A stretch of DNA of 64,000 bases, from assembly GCA_019722365.1 (NCBI GenBank), contig JADFUC010000849.1, forward strand, positions 1 through 64,000, given 5' to 3'. The notes beneath the pieces are model-generated. The model searched no databases. It was not told where the DNA came from and saw nothing but the letters and a program-made list of their open reading frames with translations. Within the stretch, counting starts at the first letter, position 1. The number at the start of each line of letters is the position of its first letter. The translations under genes were made by a program, and so were the position numbers. This document shows, piece after piece, positions 21,350 to 35,440 of the stretch. The stretch is from Lithospermum erythrorhizon. Taxonomy: Eukaryota > Streptophyta > Magnoliopsida > Boraginales > Boraginaceae.

Positions 21350-24300
21350 AGAATCACAAGGTTTTTATGACATTTTTTTCGAGTGTTCGAGTCAAATAAA
21401 ATTCATGACTTTACTGTTGACCGTGTTATTTTGACAAGACTAATTATTGATTTCGACTTTAGTTATAGTACGTCTAGGATGGAGTATCTTATAAATCCAT
21501 GAGAGGGAGTGCTTAGAAAGCAATCGCATCACGATCGGTGGAGACACATGTCATCGTAGAAGTGATGCTGTCTTCTAAATAAATGCGTGGCTGTGGAAAT
21601 ATCGGTAAAAATTTATTAAAATATAATTGAAATAATTAAGATGACTTAATGAAATTGATTAAATCGAGCCGTTAAAAAGACAAGTGGTACAGGAACTACC
21701 CGTCAGTCACAAATTTATTAATATGAAACTCATAAATGCCGAACAAGTATTTCGGAAAAATATTCGAATTAATGATTCGTTAAATTTAGGGTTCGAGGCT
21801 AAAAATTATAATTTTATCACGGTAAAATAAACGAGACCTCAGGTGAGGTCCCAAAAGTTTCGGGGTTGAAAATGGAGGCTAGGAAGTCGTGGGATCGAAA
21901 TAAAGGATCAGATCAGGAATTGATATGAAAATATGTTTGGCCTGAAAAGATCACAGGCACTTCTTCACCTCAAAATAGACAACACTTTTCTTTTAACAGG
22001 CAAAAGTAATTCTCAAATTTTCGGCGGTTCAAATCTTGCGCCGAAATTGTGATTTAAAATAAAGTGATCCACGAAATTCATGAAGCGATAAACTTAGTAT
22101 TAATGAAGGCTTTATAAATACTCCCCTTATTTTCGAAATATCATCAAAATTCTCATTCAGAAAATACATAAAAATACACGAGAAAATACGAGAAAACGCT
22201 GAAGTGCAAGTTAAATGCTAGCCCAGCCGAAACACCAACTTTGGTGGTTGAATAGGGGCTTTGAAATTAAGATTCTGCATAGCGCGATGGTGTAGAGGAT
22301 TTAATAATCGATGAGAATCGATATAGATTTAAAGAATGCCGAATATTCGGGAATAAAATTAAATACTTTGATTATTCGCAAATCTTATGAGCCTTTGAAA
22401 AATCTAAAGTTTGATTAAATGAGTTCGGATAGAATCTGTTGAATATTAGGTCCTATAATAGAGTCGAGCGAGGAAGCTTATTTCTTGAGCTCTGTCTACG
22501 ATCGTCAAATTAGTAAATCGACAAGGATGGGATACTAAAAGCTTGTCTTGATCGTATTTCTGATATTGTATTGCTAAGGCACGTTGTAGTATACATTTGG
22601 AAGTGACGACCAACTTTACAACTTCCAGATCGATTGAGGCCAAATGCCATTTCAAGTCATTCTGACAAAAAACTACTAAGGCGTTGCAGCAGTAGCAGGC
22701 GAAGATGCGTTGCTTGATAAGCTTTAACGTAAGTAACAAAGCGCGACTTGGCTGGGAGTTATCCCCAATCAAGTCCCACAAAAAATAAGTAGCCTTATTT
22801 ACTAAGTCCTTCACAGTGAAGTTCTACCGGCGGTGCTAAAACCCCAGAGTCATCTTTGCATGACAGCATGGTATGTAACCGATAACGACTTCGTTAATTA
22901 ATAGAATTAAAATGTGAGATTATTAAATTTAATGCGTAAATTTGAAACCACTTAATATTTTGTAATACGTTAATATTAATGGAAGTTAGTTGTCGAAATA
23001 AGTTAAAGCGAGAAGTATCGATTGAATTATCGTCGGGTTTAACACGACTTAGCGGTCGACCCATTTAAGCCTGAGCAATTTGGAAGCTGACCCGACAACA
23101 AGAACAGAGGACGAACTCCCTCTTTCTGCGGAGCGTGAACTGTCTATTACACTGGAGTTGTTTATTTTTCGCTAAGAGCGGAGGCCATGGCGTCTTCTTG
23201 GTAGGTTTTACTATTTGTACTTTATGATTGTCTAATATCTAATAACTATATTGCTTGGTTTACCTTTTTCTCCGTAGTAGTAATAAAGAATTTTTGTGTG
23301 TCATAATACTCATTAAATAGTATTGTAGTGATACTCATTTATGTGGTTTGATTTTAGGGTAGCAAGTTTAGGATTAATTATGCATGGTCCTCCTTATTAA
23401 ATTGAGTAAGTTATATGCATATAGTTATTGTTGGAATCTTCCTAGGGGCAGGCAGTTTTAATAATACTACTAACTATTAGGGAACGAATTCCATCATATA
23501 TTCATATGTAGTAACTAACTAGTATATACATATATAGCGATTATCTTATATGTATAGTTATCTCTCGTTTATTTACATTGATTGTATATTTGATTATTTT
23601 AGGATATTATTGATTATAATTATTGTTTAGGCTTAGATTAAAATCTAAGAGTTGATAATGATTGATATTTGGGGTAGAAAGTGTGGTTATGGTTGAGTTG
23701 ACTTTCGAGTGATTTTGAGTTGACTTTATCTAAAATGTGGTTGTTAATGTAAATATGTTATTGGACCGTTATCGTGATTATTTTGGGATACAATTATAAG
23801 TTATAAGTGTTGGAAGAAAATAGGTTGGAATTAATCTTAGTGGATTTTGAGAGGTAAGGGGACTTAGGGATTAGAGGTCGATAGTAATGGTTTAATTAAT
23901 TGGGGAAAAGTTGAAATTGGGTTGATTGAAAGTGATTTGGAAATGTTAGAAATTTGAATAAGAAATAGGCTGATTATAGGATTTAGTCCGGGTAGTGAGA
24001 TTTGTCTTTGCGAGTGTTATTGAAACATAATTAGTAATCTTTACGTAAGTTGTCAATTTATAACTGAAACGGGTTAAAAAGTCTGGAATTTAAATTAGGA
24101 TAAAGGGGTTGAAATGGTTACGAATAGTAATTATATTTTCGGATGTTTCTGTTCAGACTCGGGACGTGGGAACAGCGTGAGGATCGATTGACTGCTTGGG
24201 CGCTAGTGAGTGCTTGCTTGAGGTGGGGATTTATCAACTCGGTTGTTACCTTATTTATGTTTCGTTTTTAGAGAATAGTCCACATATGAAATTGTTGTGT

Positions 24301-24685
24301 CGTGTATATTATGGATGTGCATTGAGATTTTGTGTGTGGTTAGTATTATATGTGTGATCGTAGATTGTGTGATTGGAGGATTTGGGATGAGGTGGGGTGT
24401 TCGAAGGGTGAGCTTTGCGGAAAGGGCGAATTGTTATATGATGTTATTGTGGTTGTATTTTTGTAAGTTATTTTATTGTGGTTGTAGTATGAACGTGGTG
24501 TTGTGAAATTTTGTTGTTTACTCGTGTGAATATGTGATATGGAATATGACCTGTGAGTTAACGTAGGCTGAATTTCCTAAAATGTGTGCATTTGTTGATG
24601 ATGGTTATTTCTGTTATGATGCCTTGGGTAGTTAGTATATTTCCGTATATATATAAATGTAATACATCAAATGCTTGCTCGCTAC

Positions 24686-24751
<66 letters not shown>

Positions 24752-25560
24752 CCGTTATTAATATATTTCATTGGATGTGGGTAAGTTACCGTCGGGTGAT
24801 TCGTTTTCAACTAGGCGTGAGCTTAACCCTTTTCCCTTGATTGATAGGTGCCGTTGTGAGAACCGGCGGAGTTAAATGCGTGTCGAGTGGATTTAGGTGA
24901 GAGGATAAATGGAATTTGGGATCCTCGAGTCACCTTTTCTTATTTTGATGTACTCGATTTTTTCATATTTTGTTTTGGGATGTTGAAATATTGTAAACTA
25001 TTTGTGGAAATATTTTGAAACGATATGTGATGGAAATTTTGCTTTCGTTTTTGAATTAGGCGTGATGCGATGGTTAAGCTACGTATTACAACATTTGAGT
25101 TTTCGAACTATTTTTCTTTTATCGAGCTTCTCGGGTTTTGTTGGTAATTAAATAGGTGATTTTAAATTGTCAGCATTACGTGTAATTGATTGAATATCTG
25201 AGGTTGATGGCGATTCTGACCTCGGTGCGACTCGAGGCGAATGGATACATAGTAACTCCGTCGATCGACATAGGCCAGGAGATCAGTCATCTGGTAATAC
25301 GGGATCACTTATTTGCTAAAGAATTTCCGAATAATATCGAGTCAGGGCAGGTCTCAAAGTCAAAATTGAGACTATGATACGTATTATCGCATTTCGTCGT
25401 AGAGTTTCTATCAATCCCGACTCAATCGAGGAAACTTCATCAATTTCAAATGTTGAAGCTGTACAAACTCTTATCAGGCAAATCAAGTTAATCTACATGA
25501 TCGTCATTAATGTTTAAAGGGATCGTAGTTGAATGATCGATCCTCTTGATTTGATACTTA
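21350..25560 (+). mobile_element. Probable LTR-retrotransposon-derived sequence, clade and borders unresolved
   Basis: The base composition, with frequent TCGA/CGAG and 'AAATTTAGGGTTCGAGG'-like phrases, resembles gypsy LTRs rather than the AT-rich spacer. A TATA-like TTTATAAATACTCCCC at about 22109-22124 precedes a leader-like A-rich stretch. No pol or gag motif was recognised. A 122-codon open frame on the - strand (22814-22446) has no motif I know. Call by style only. Confidence 0.35.
24689..24747. repeat. (TA)n microsatellite, about 29 repeats
   Basis: Uninterrupted TA dinucleotides over 59 bp. It creates a spurious (YI)n peptide within the + strand frame at 24586-24840. Confidence 0.97.
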
Positions 25561-26700
25561 ACATACGTTGAAATTTTCCTATAGTAGGTTTTATTTTGTA
25601 TCCTTTTAAATAAATAATAAAATTCTTAACTGCGTTACAAGATCGATGTGTACTTTGGCCTATTTTCTTAATATGACTTGACAATCTACATCTACATCTG
25701 CAACGTATGTAAAGTTGAAAATATTTTGTGTTTGCTTCCTTAAAATGCTAAATTACTCTTACCTTGATTGAAGGCAAAAGTGTAGGTTAAGTGAGATATC
25801 TTATGAAAAAAATAGTAATAATACTCCTATTAAACTAATATTAATCATAATTTTCTTTATACAGTAAATGCCCTATTTAACTAATATTAATCATCAAATT
25901 TATCTTTTATTAATTCTCAAAATAAAATATAGGTAATTAAGTTTATAAAAATGATTATTTTTGTTGAATATACATAAAGAATAATATATATATTAATAAT
26001 TTAAGTAATATTGCTAATAAAATTATATTTGAAATAAAATGTACTACAAAAAAAAATAATTATTATCCATAAAAAAGAACCCGATCGTGCTACAAAATTG
26101 ATATTATTGATTTTATAAAAATTAATTAATCATTTTATTGTAACTTTTCATAGTATATTTAAAGAGTTATTCATGATTAAAGTATACCTTCGAAAAATAA
26201 AAAAAATTAGAAAAAGATCCGAAGGAGTGCAAGTTTACACTGTTTTTAAAGTTAAACATAAAAAATGCTTCAAATATTTGAAAAACCAATTCCAACATGC
26301 ATCGCACATCATCTTTACTAGTATGTAATAAATGGATTGATCATAACAATAAATTAAAAAAATTGATTACTTATGAAATGCTATTTCCATGCCACATTTG
26401 CTTATAGATATAGCACGCGAAATCTTTGAGGACAACCATTTGAAGCATTATTTGATTATCCTTGTACGCATGATAAACATAAAGCCTATAAGTATTATCA
26501 TGAATGTTCCTTATGCCCCTCATTTCATATGATATTTGATCATTCACTAAAGTCATCGGCGCAAAGAAAAAGAAAACCTTCTCCCAAGGCTCCAACATAA
26601 TAAAAAGGGGAAAGCGCCCTCTCACTCCATTTTCGTTTTTCTTCTCTCTCTCTACTCTTTTTTTTTTTCCTTTTGATTTGATTAGATATTTATCTATCAT
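25561..26700. other. AT-rich spacer
   Basis: Very AT-rich with poly-A/T runs. A - strand frame of 122 codons (26739-26371) shows no recognisable domain and ends in a homopolymer-rich start region. I do not annotate it as a gene. Confidence 0.5.
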
Positions 26701-26759
26701 AGTATATATAGTGTTGAATAGTGAAAGAAAAAAGAACACAAAAGAACAAAGAAACTAGA

Positions 26760-26944
26760 TGAATAATCTCTCTCGGTCAATGTAGAATAAATAAAAAGAG
26801 GGGGACAAAAGTGAAAGAGAGACAGGGAGGTAGTCTTGTATTATTTGAGACGGAAGAATTCTAGGATGCCTTTGAGATTATTACTCTGTTGAGAGAGAGC
26901 CATCAAGAATTCATCCTGTTTGAATAACAGCTAGCTTGATTCAG
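26760..26944 (+). other. Candidate untranslated first exon
   Basis: A purine-rich, GAGA-containing stretch follows a CT-rich promoter-like tract (26640-26675). It ends TTGATTCAG followed by GTATGTATT, a good plant 5' splice donor. It could be a leader exon of the Serinc gene, whose first coding exon is itself preceded by a splice acceptor, but that would need an 8.6 kb intron. It could equally belong to an unrecognised non-coding transcript. Confidence 0.3.
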
Positions 26945-28159
26945 GTATGTATTTTCAATCCGCTTTCACTTATTGAAAGGAAAGTAAACGTAGATATTAC
27001 TACAACTCTACAAGCATTGTAGCAATATAATGTCATTCTTGGCATAGATGTTTGAGTACAAATAAAGGTTCTTGGAGACAAATATATATCAATAACTATA
27101 TTGATCCAAGATTATGGTATTTATATGTTTGTTTCTTTGGGGATTACATGTCTTTCTGTTTTGAAATTTGTACGTATCTGGTTGGTTACGTCATAATCAT
27201 CCATCCATGATGTTTCTGAAGCTTTAAGATTGTTTCTTGGTTTTTATTCATGCTTGCTTATGTGCTTATTAGTAACTGGCTGGTTAATTTTAAGATGAAG
27301 ATCGGTTTGTTTAGAATGTTTTACGAGTATTGTTTGAGACTAATAAGTAGGCATACATCGTTGTGATTCACACTAATTAAGGGTGCTCAATTTCATCGAT
27401 TTCATGAAATGATGTACTTAGCTTAACGTACAATACCTCGTGATTTCTCATTCTCGTAATGTCTCATTCTCCCAAGTTCCATCTAGGGGATTGATTTTGG
27501 AAGTATTTTATTTTCCAGTTTCTCATTGATCTGAGCTCCATCTAGATACATCTTTTACCCAATGTTTAAGCCAACTTTTATTCAATATTTACATATTTGC
27601 TTTACTATTTGTTTTAAAAGAATTAGATTAAATAATTTGATGCTCAAGACCGTATAATGAGCTCTAAATAAAGCATTTAGAAAATTAAAATTCTGATCAC
27701 TAGCTATTTTTTCATAAGTATCATTATTATTCAATATTAAAATCTCTTCATCATCATTTATTTTTACACGTAGAAAATACTCCCACTAAGATATGCTTGA
27801 TAAGTAAAGGTGAGGATGATTTAGACTCAAGCTTACTACCTTTTTCTTCTTCTTTTAGCGAAATGTCAATTTTTCGATTGATATCTCATACAAATTCTTG
27901 CTTGGTTCGTCCTTCCGCCTACCAAAAGTAGAATTAGATTTGGGGTAGCAAAGACGGAGGTGGGGTGTAGTGTAAAATATTTTGGTCATATGCCGCACCC
28001 TAAACTTGTGAAAAATCTCATTTTCCATCCTATAAAATTAAACTCAAGATTTTATATTATTTGACTATATAATTTTTTGATTTTTTAGCAAATATCTAAT
28101 ACTTTTATTTATTTGATTCCGGGGAAGGAAGACGTATATATATTTTTTATTATATAATA

Positions 28160-28377
28160 CTCAATCCATATTAAAAGATTGTTTCATTTTGAATTTTAAT
28201 GAGTGACTTTTTCAGTTTTGTAGTGTGTTATATTTGTTTTTGTAAAACATATATCAAAATGTAGTATTTTCAACATATTATTAACTCGATAATTTTAATT
28301 CAAATCAAAATTTTATTAACTTTGATCGTAAAAAAAAACAAATTGGATAACTTTTAGGGATGTAGCAATGGAGGAAG
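28160..28377. mobile_element. Stowaway-like MITE, 218 bp
   Basis: The left end, CTCAATCCATATTAAAAGATTG, pairs imperfectly with the reverse complement of the right end, CTTCCTCCATTGCTACATCC. TA dinucleotides flank both ends (28158-28159 and 28378-28379). Size, AT content and TA target duplication fit Tc1/mariner-derived MITEs. Confidence 0.65.
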
Positions 28378-28909
28378 TATATATTTTCTCCTTTCCCGTT
28401 TATGTGGCAATTAATTATGAGCCTGGAACTTCGTCATCAAGTGGTATGAATCTTTCTTTCCAAGTGATTGGCCATGCTTTAACAAGAATTTGAACAAATT
28501 ATATAATAGGAGCACTGAGTATGCTAATTATAAATTTGTACCCATAGAAAATGCTTGTGGTCAGTGGTCACCTAGTGAAAGATATTGAAAGATTTATATG
28601 TGGTTCACTGGGGTTGGGGTGAATAATCCGTGACTTAATGCTTGCAAAAAAGACATCAATTTTTGTTTCTCATATACTCAACTATTTAGCAACCTATATA
28701 TTATCTGCCCAGTTAATTTTACGTGGCCACATTGTCCACGTATGTGTGCTTCGGATTTTCTATACTCTATAGTATCAAGTACCAAAAATAAAAAACGGAA
28801 ACAAAAAATGATGTTCAGAAATATAAGTTTTGTTTTATTGAGATCAGATTTTCAGTTATATCTATATATTCATGTCCTCAAAGCCTAGTGAAAATAGAAA
28901 CACGAGAAT

Positions 28910-28965
28910 TATATACTTCAAATTCTTCTTCCTCCTTAGTCTTGGTATCTCTTCAAAGTTTTCAG
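28910..28965 (+). other. Second candidate untranslated exon
   Basis: A pyrimidine-rich stretch ends AGTTTTCAG followed by GTAAACAAT, a plausible 5' splice donor, about 100 bp after a TATATCTATATATTC tract. It is an alternative leader exon for the downstream Serinc gene. Weak evidence. Confidence 0.2.
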
Positions 28966-29407
28966 GTAAACAATAATGTTCAATGCTTGTATCCACTCTG
29001 TTACCATTTTTCTCTGTTTTGACTACAAAAAATACCATAGATGAGATACCTATAACGCTATAAGACTCCTAAAAAATGTCCTTGTTGAGTTGATCAATAT
29101 TTTTCTTCTTCTCATTACAAATTGTTGTTGTTTATCTTATAGTTATATATTTATCGGATTGAGTTAGGAGTCTACCTATCTATGAATTTCATATTCTGAT
29201 TCCTCCATAACCTTGAATAAAATTGTGTTGTCATCATTGTTGACACACTTGGTGGAAGACAACTTCTCCAGAACTATTGTCTATATAGAGCTTTACAAAA
29301 AAATTGAAAGTTTTTTTGGGAGGCTGGAGCAAAAGAGATTATGCCCCGGCCCTATTTATAACTAGCCTTCCAACCAGTTAAGGGTTGGTTGAGTCACTTA
29401 ATTTTTA

Positions 29408-29709
29408 CTCCCTCCAATTCAATTTAATAAACTTTTTATTAGCATTCATTCCTTATTTAAATCATATATGTAGTTTTGATGTTTCAATGTACTTTTAACA
29501 TCTTTCAATATATGATTCTCTTTCCATAAAACTTTTGTTCTATTGTCAATGTATTCTTAAACTTACACATCATGCATATATAATACTCTTTTTATGACTT
29601 TTGTACTCTCCATGTGCACAGTTTTTTTTTTTCGAATAAGTAGCAGTACGGAGTATTTCTTAGTATATGTGAAATAATTAGAAAGTCTAGTAAAAAGAAT
29701 TGAAGGGAG
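29408..29709. mobile_element. Stowaway-like MITE, 302 bp
   Basis: The left terminus, CTCCCTCCAATTCAATTTAA, and the right terminus (reverse complement CTCCCTTCAATTCTTTTTAC) form a terminal inverted repeat continuing for about 35 bp (TAAACTTT on the left against TAGACTTTCTAATT on the right). TA dinucleotides flank it at 29406-29407 and 29710-29711. No coding capacity. Confidence 0.8.
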
Positions 29710-29999
29710 TACTACTATGAACCAAAGTGATCTAATAAAACTTCAAAAAAAATTAATATCAAATATATATAATTGCATTTCCATACAAGCATGCATGCTG
29801 GGAAAACTACTAAAATCTATATTATTGGAATACTCATGAGTTTATAAACACATCTCATGTCTTAACATAAGTAATGTGAGATGGCCTATATGAACTAAAA
29901 TAATTTTATTCACAAAACAAAAACATGGGTTTATGCTTCACATGCTTCCCTAGTTTGCTCCCTTTGAAAATCTAAAATAGGCTTAAGTAAGCAATTTCG

Positions 30000-31200
30000 T
30001 CTACGCATGCTGAAGGCTCCATTTAAAGTAAGATTCGAGACTTTTATATCAGACTGTCCATACCTTCCTCTGCTCCATTATTTTCAGAACATGTCCCATT
30101 TTCTGTTTTTCTCTCATATTTCCATTTATCCACGCCTTTCTTTTTTACTAAGATTCTACATACCAAAGAACCATTGACCAATTAGTGCTTTTTTATGAAG
30201 TACGGACATGGCAGGTGATAAATAAGGCTGGGAGGAGCTGGCTATACATAATATTGTTTTTTTTTTTTAAAAAACTCATTCACCATCCCCTTACAACGGT
30301 AATCATCCGTAACACTCCAAGCTCACCTGAACGCCTTAACTACCAAATTCATCTTCGATATTCTCTACGCTATACATAATATTCAATCCTTTATTTTAAT
30401 ACATACGTCAGCCAACACCGACCTCGCTTTCTCTTTAAACCTATCGATCCATTACTTATCATGTGTCGATACTAATTCAAAAATCGATGGTTCGATTCTA
30501 CCTCCATGTTAACTATATTTATAATTGAACTTTCTGAGAAAATGTTATTGCTTTATCATTACATATATATGACGATCGATACTTAATATTAAAATACAGT
30601 ACATTAGAAATCTCCCTACTTATAAAAAAGCTGAATGTGGTTTCTTCCATTATCATTCTATTAATTAATAAATTCTACTTATAAAAATTAGCCATGTTTT
30701 ATCACATACTATTAATTACTAACTACCATTCATCGAATACTAATAATAAAATTAATATATATATGAAAAGATACTACTTATTTCTCTTTAAAAAGGCAAA
30801 ATAAAGTCTTATAATGCATCCAAATTCTAAAATATAAAATAGTAATATAATTATACTAATAAGATCCGAGAAACAGATTGCTGCCTTTCAATGCGACACA
30901 AGATCATACGTATTCCAGAGTCAAAATCAAAACATAAATAAACAATCGTTTTGCGCTATCTCTGTGTTTCCCTATATTAATTACTTATACTATCGCTTAT
31001 TTTTCAAATAAGTCCATATTAGTCTACCATACCAAATTTTTGTATGATAATTATTAAATTATGAATTAAAAAATAATTTTTTCTAATCCAAAAGAATTTT
31101 ACTATTAAAGAATATATATCTAAATTATTACGAGATTTTTTATTACATTTTAATTATGTAATCAACAATTAAAATTAAAAAAGATCAAGATACATATCAA
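30000..31200. other. AT-rich spacer
   Basis: No gene recognised. The 64-codon + strand frame at 30185-30379 has no motif. I see only AT-rich DNA. Confidence 0.5.
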
Positions 31201-31202
31201 TA

Positions 31203-31430
31203 CTCCCTCCATCCTTAATAGATTTGTCAACGTTTAATTGGACAAGCTGACAGATTAAAATGTTAAATTCAAATATTTTATTTTGTTATATAATATTTGG
31301 TGAAAATTATCAAATAATAAATATTTTCAATGTAATTTTAATACCGACATTAAATTTTATTCAAATCAAAATTATGTTTATCGATGAGTGGTAAAGTTTG
31401 TCAATTTCTGAGCACTTAAATCAAGTGATT
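31203..31430. mobile_element. Degraded CTCCCTCC-type MITE
   Basis: The left end, CTCCCTCCATCCTTAATAG, follows TA. Its right end is eroded: GTTTGTCAATTTCTGAGC at about 31397 is a weak inverted match to the left-arm GATTTGTCAACG. Borders on the right are approximate. Confidence 0.45.
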
Positions 31431-31609
31431 TGACAATCATTTGTGAGTTGAGATTTTCTATTTTGCATTTCGTAAATTTAATTTTTTTTTATTATAATAT
31501 AATAACATGTTAGTGTTGTTATGCTTAAATAAAAATATTTTTATCTATAAACTATAGAGACATTAATTAATTTTGAAATTTAAAAAAATTCAATCTTCAC
31601 TATTTAATA

Positions 31610-31856
31610 CTCCCTCCGTTCCAATTTAATTACATGATCATATAATTTAAAAGTGTTTTGTTAAGAGGATAATTAATTTTACTATTTTCAAGGAAATAGA
31701 AAATTATAAACCAATGAAAATAAGAATATTAGGACACAAACCAATGATGTTAAATAATTTTAAAAGCTCAATAAAAAATGACAGATTAAAAGAAACTCCA
31801 TCAAGATAAAGCGAACAAGAAAATTTCCTACGATCAAGTAAATAGGAACGATGGAG
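31610..31856. mobile_element. Stowaway-like MITE, 247 bp
   Basis: The left terminus, CTCCCTCCGTTCCAATTTAA, is mirrored by the right terminus (reverse complement CTCCATCGTTCCTATTTACT). TA flanks it at 31608-31609 and 31857-31858. This is the best preserved TIR pair of the group. Confidence 0.82.
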
Positions 31857-31899
31857 TATCGATTAGTAAACCAATAAGCAGTGATATTATCATAATAAT

Positions 31900-34800
31900 A
31901 CTTATTATTTTTCACTCTATGAAATAATGCATTCATCGATATTATGATCTTAAAAATATTTGCATGAAATATAATCTACCCGATATTAAGGTGATATTAA
32001 ATCGCTTCATTTAACATTCGATGGACAAATTTGGCATTTCATCGGCTTCTATTTGAATGGCTTTAGCTTAATCTTTATATTAAAAGCTATATTTATGTCA
32101 AAATTTTAAAATTTTCTATATTGGGCAATACTAATCACATATACAATTATCGAGATTTAACTTTTTATTAAAAATTCATTGCATCTAGTCATTGGCAATT
32201 TTTAAAAGAGCAGACAAGCACTTTTATTCCTCGATTTAATGTAATTCATTTAATATTTCCTCACACTGACATGACATCTAACGCGAATTCTTTCACTATT
32301 CTCGGAAGGCTAAAATTAAGCAGTATTCTCATAATAAGTGTCTCAAGTATATTATTCGGCTTTTGTGAAAATAATCGAGACAAATCATCAATTTAAAATA
32401 TGTTAAAATGAATACATGCACAGTAATCAATAAGAGAATCGCGGGAATAATTAAACACTAATCAATTACAGTTGATTTTTTAATAATAAATAAAATAACA
32501 TAAGGTGTATTTTTTATTAAAAGAGTAAAAGCGAATGCTTAAATTAAATAAATAACTGTTATATCTTTATTAAACTTAAAACGTAAGCAGTAGACAGAAC
32601 AAAACTTTTAAATCTATTATTAAAATTATAAGCAATCATATAAATAAATGAATTATAATAAAATTATTATATTATAACTATGAAAATTATAAGCAATCAT
32701 ATAACTACGAACAAATCTGACAACGGAACAAAGCTCGACGAGTCCGCGGTATCGCCAAGCATTATGCTAGCAATTACTCCTCCCTCTTCCTCCTTCTTCG
32801 CTTCCTCTCCGTTGGGTGAAGTAAACTAAACAGGACCGGACACGAAAGATTTGAATTGCCGCCTGTGTTCGAACCTTTAGTATCCGCCTGCTTTGATTTG
32901 ACCGAATATCAATTTTTGATATTCGGCTCGGATTCGAAAACATTTTTTAAGTCAGGCTCGGCGAAGCTTTTTCGGTCACCAAAAGTTCGGGTCCAAATCC
33001 TTTTTTGAATTAATTAGGCTCAGATTTATGCTTATTTAAGAAAAAATCCGAAGACACCATGGCTGCAAACAACAAGATGCCATGCCAAGATAGGTCTCGA
33101 ATCGATTTCACAGTTTATAATCTAAAAAAATATCATCATCGCCTTAAAAAAGTAGCACAAACATGCAAATCGAAATCGAACCTCAATCAATTTATCAAAA
33201 CTCAAAGTCAAAACTGAAAGTCAAACCCATTCAACTCGTAATGTATTAATCGACTGAAGGCTGTAATCTAAACTCATCATCGCCTCAAACTTACCGCTTC
33301 ATGTATATTGAAAAGTATGACTTTGAGCTCGAGAGACAAGAATGCGATCGGCATTGAAAGCAGTCCAAGCATTCCTTAACGAAGTTAAATTAGTTTGTGT
33401 CAGAAATACATATCTGTGATTTGACGCTGTGATTTCTATCTAAATTAATTCGGACTTAAAATAATAAGGGGATATAATAATGGATCAGGTCAGGAGATAT
33501 AATGGACCAAAAGTCCATATATATTATTATTACCAACCGAGGCTTAATAATTTTGAACGTTTACTTGTCATGAATCGCCAAACTTTAAGATTGTCAGTTA
33601 TAGAAGAAATTTTAGACACGAGCCAAATTATTTCGAAAGTAATACTTCGAATCGAATTGAAGTTTATGAAGCCATTTATGCGCCTCTACTGTTGCGATTT
33701 AATACATACATGCTATATAATACACCAGTGTGGGTAATAATGTTGCTTTCACTAATTTGATTGTGTCCAATATTATAAGTATCAGATGCCATTTGCTGTT
33801 GTTGGATTAATATTGAGTTTGGCAATTTGGGATACATTCAAATTTTGTGGAGATCGCTGGGGATTGGATCAATATCCTCTACTTAGGCAGATCTTAATTC
33901 GTATTGCCATGTTTGGGGGATAGGATGGAGGTAGGAGTAGTAAAGAAATAAAATGAGTATTTTATCCACTAACAAAATTTCGATTATTAAAATTAATTCA
34001 TCATGATTTCTTATTTTAAAATAACTCATAAAGTCAGAATATATATAATTTTCTTATTTTGACGGTTTCCCCTTATTAAAGAAATCAAAGATCAAAAGAT
34101 TTTTCAAAAGTTAAGTGCTAAAATTAACTCCAACGCCTATTCAGCGTTAAACGAGCGCTTATTTAAATATTTTCCTTAGTTCGTGTGATGTGCGAAATTT
34201 AACCTTATCCTTGTATTTGTGGTCGTTTACCGGGTCCGTATATCAATGACGCGACCTGATCATATGATATCATATTCTAACCGACCGACAAATTTCGATG
34301 AATAATCGGTTCCGTTGTCGTAATCGTTCGGGGTCCGATTTATAAAACCCAAAACAAAAAACCATAAATCAGCAAACACCAAATCAAATTCAACCAAGAA
34401 CTTTAATTGAAATCTAATTCCACTATAATTATAAACCAAGAGTTGGCAATTATAAACCCCAAATCCAAACTTTAATTGAAATTTAAAAAAATCTAATTAA
34501 AATCAAATTAAATAATTAAGTAAAAATTATAAATACTAAATCAAAAATAATTAACTTCTAAATTAAAAAGAATGGTGTTGAGGGAGGGGGTTTCACTGCA
34601 CCTAATTTTGACTTGTCGACGAGAAAGAAAGTAGGAGGTGGCGCTGGGCACAAGGCTAATCGTCAGAGGGGAGGAGGAGGAGGGCTGGAGGGGGTTCATT
34701 ATATATGGAGTATTAATTTTAATCACATCTCACGATTAACTATCCGATCTGGATCTTTCAGTCAAATAAAATAAAGCTCGTGAACCCAACTGCTTAAATT

Positions 34801-35440
34801 TTAATCAATTTAATTAACTGACGGCTCTATCTACCGGGATCCCAGCAATTTTCGATTACCCAATTCAGCAATAGTCGTAACTCATATTTCACATTTGCCA
34901 CGAAAGTCAAAGATCTAGTCTATCGATCTAGTTCGTATTTGTGTTCGTATTTGTGTATTCACATGCCAAATCATGTACGGTCCAGTAATTGTCGAGTAGA
35001 TTACATTATTTACAAAGAAAAAATTAAATTAGGAAACCGATTAGATCTATCAGATAAGAGATATCATGTTCTAGCTCCTTACATTTCAAATATTTTATTA
35101 TTTTGTACATATACTAATGATATAATGACCTTTGCATAAAAATATAGATATTTATATTCTAGTTGAAACTCGATTTCAAGATCATAATTTTCTAACTCAA
35201 AACAATTTAAAACAATTTCTATCGTTACTAATTGAATTACTATTCTACATAATCAAAACATACAAGTAACAAACTATCCCATATATGGTATATACTTATT
35301 TTAAACATTAATGAAGATACGATAGTTGACTTTAGAAACTCATATTATAGGAGCTTAACAATATCTGTAATATGGACATACTATTCTTCTGCATGTACCA
35401 CTAATCTTAATTGACATCCTTTTTGGAAACTCAGAATCTC
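31900..35440. other. AT-rich intergenic or leader-intron DNA
   Basis: No convincing gene. It contains a pyrimidine-rich tract (32776-32815), short unsupported frames (33480-33737, 34939-35139) and a G-rich run at 34668-34694. Promoter and leader elements for the Serinc gene may lie here but I cannot place them. Confidence 0.45.

Noticed and set aside
22446..22814. - strand open frame of 122 codons
   Set aside because: No recognisable domain or promoter context, and it lies in LTR-like sequence. Insufficient support for a gene.
24586..24840. + strand open frame with a (YI)n run
   Set aside because: It is produced by the (TA)29 microsatellite, not coding sequence.
26371..26739. - strand open frame of 122 codons starting in a Phe-rich stretch
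   Set aside because: The start region is a homopolymer-rich CT tract and there is no domain. It probably reflects chance in AT-rich DNA next to a promoter-like region.
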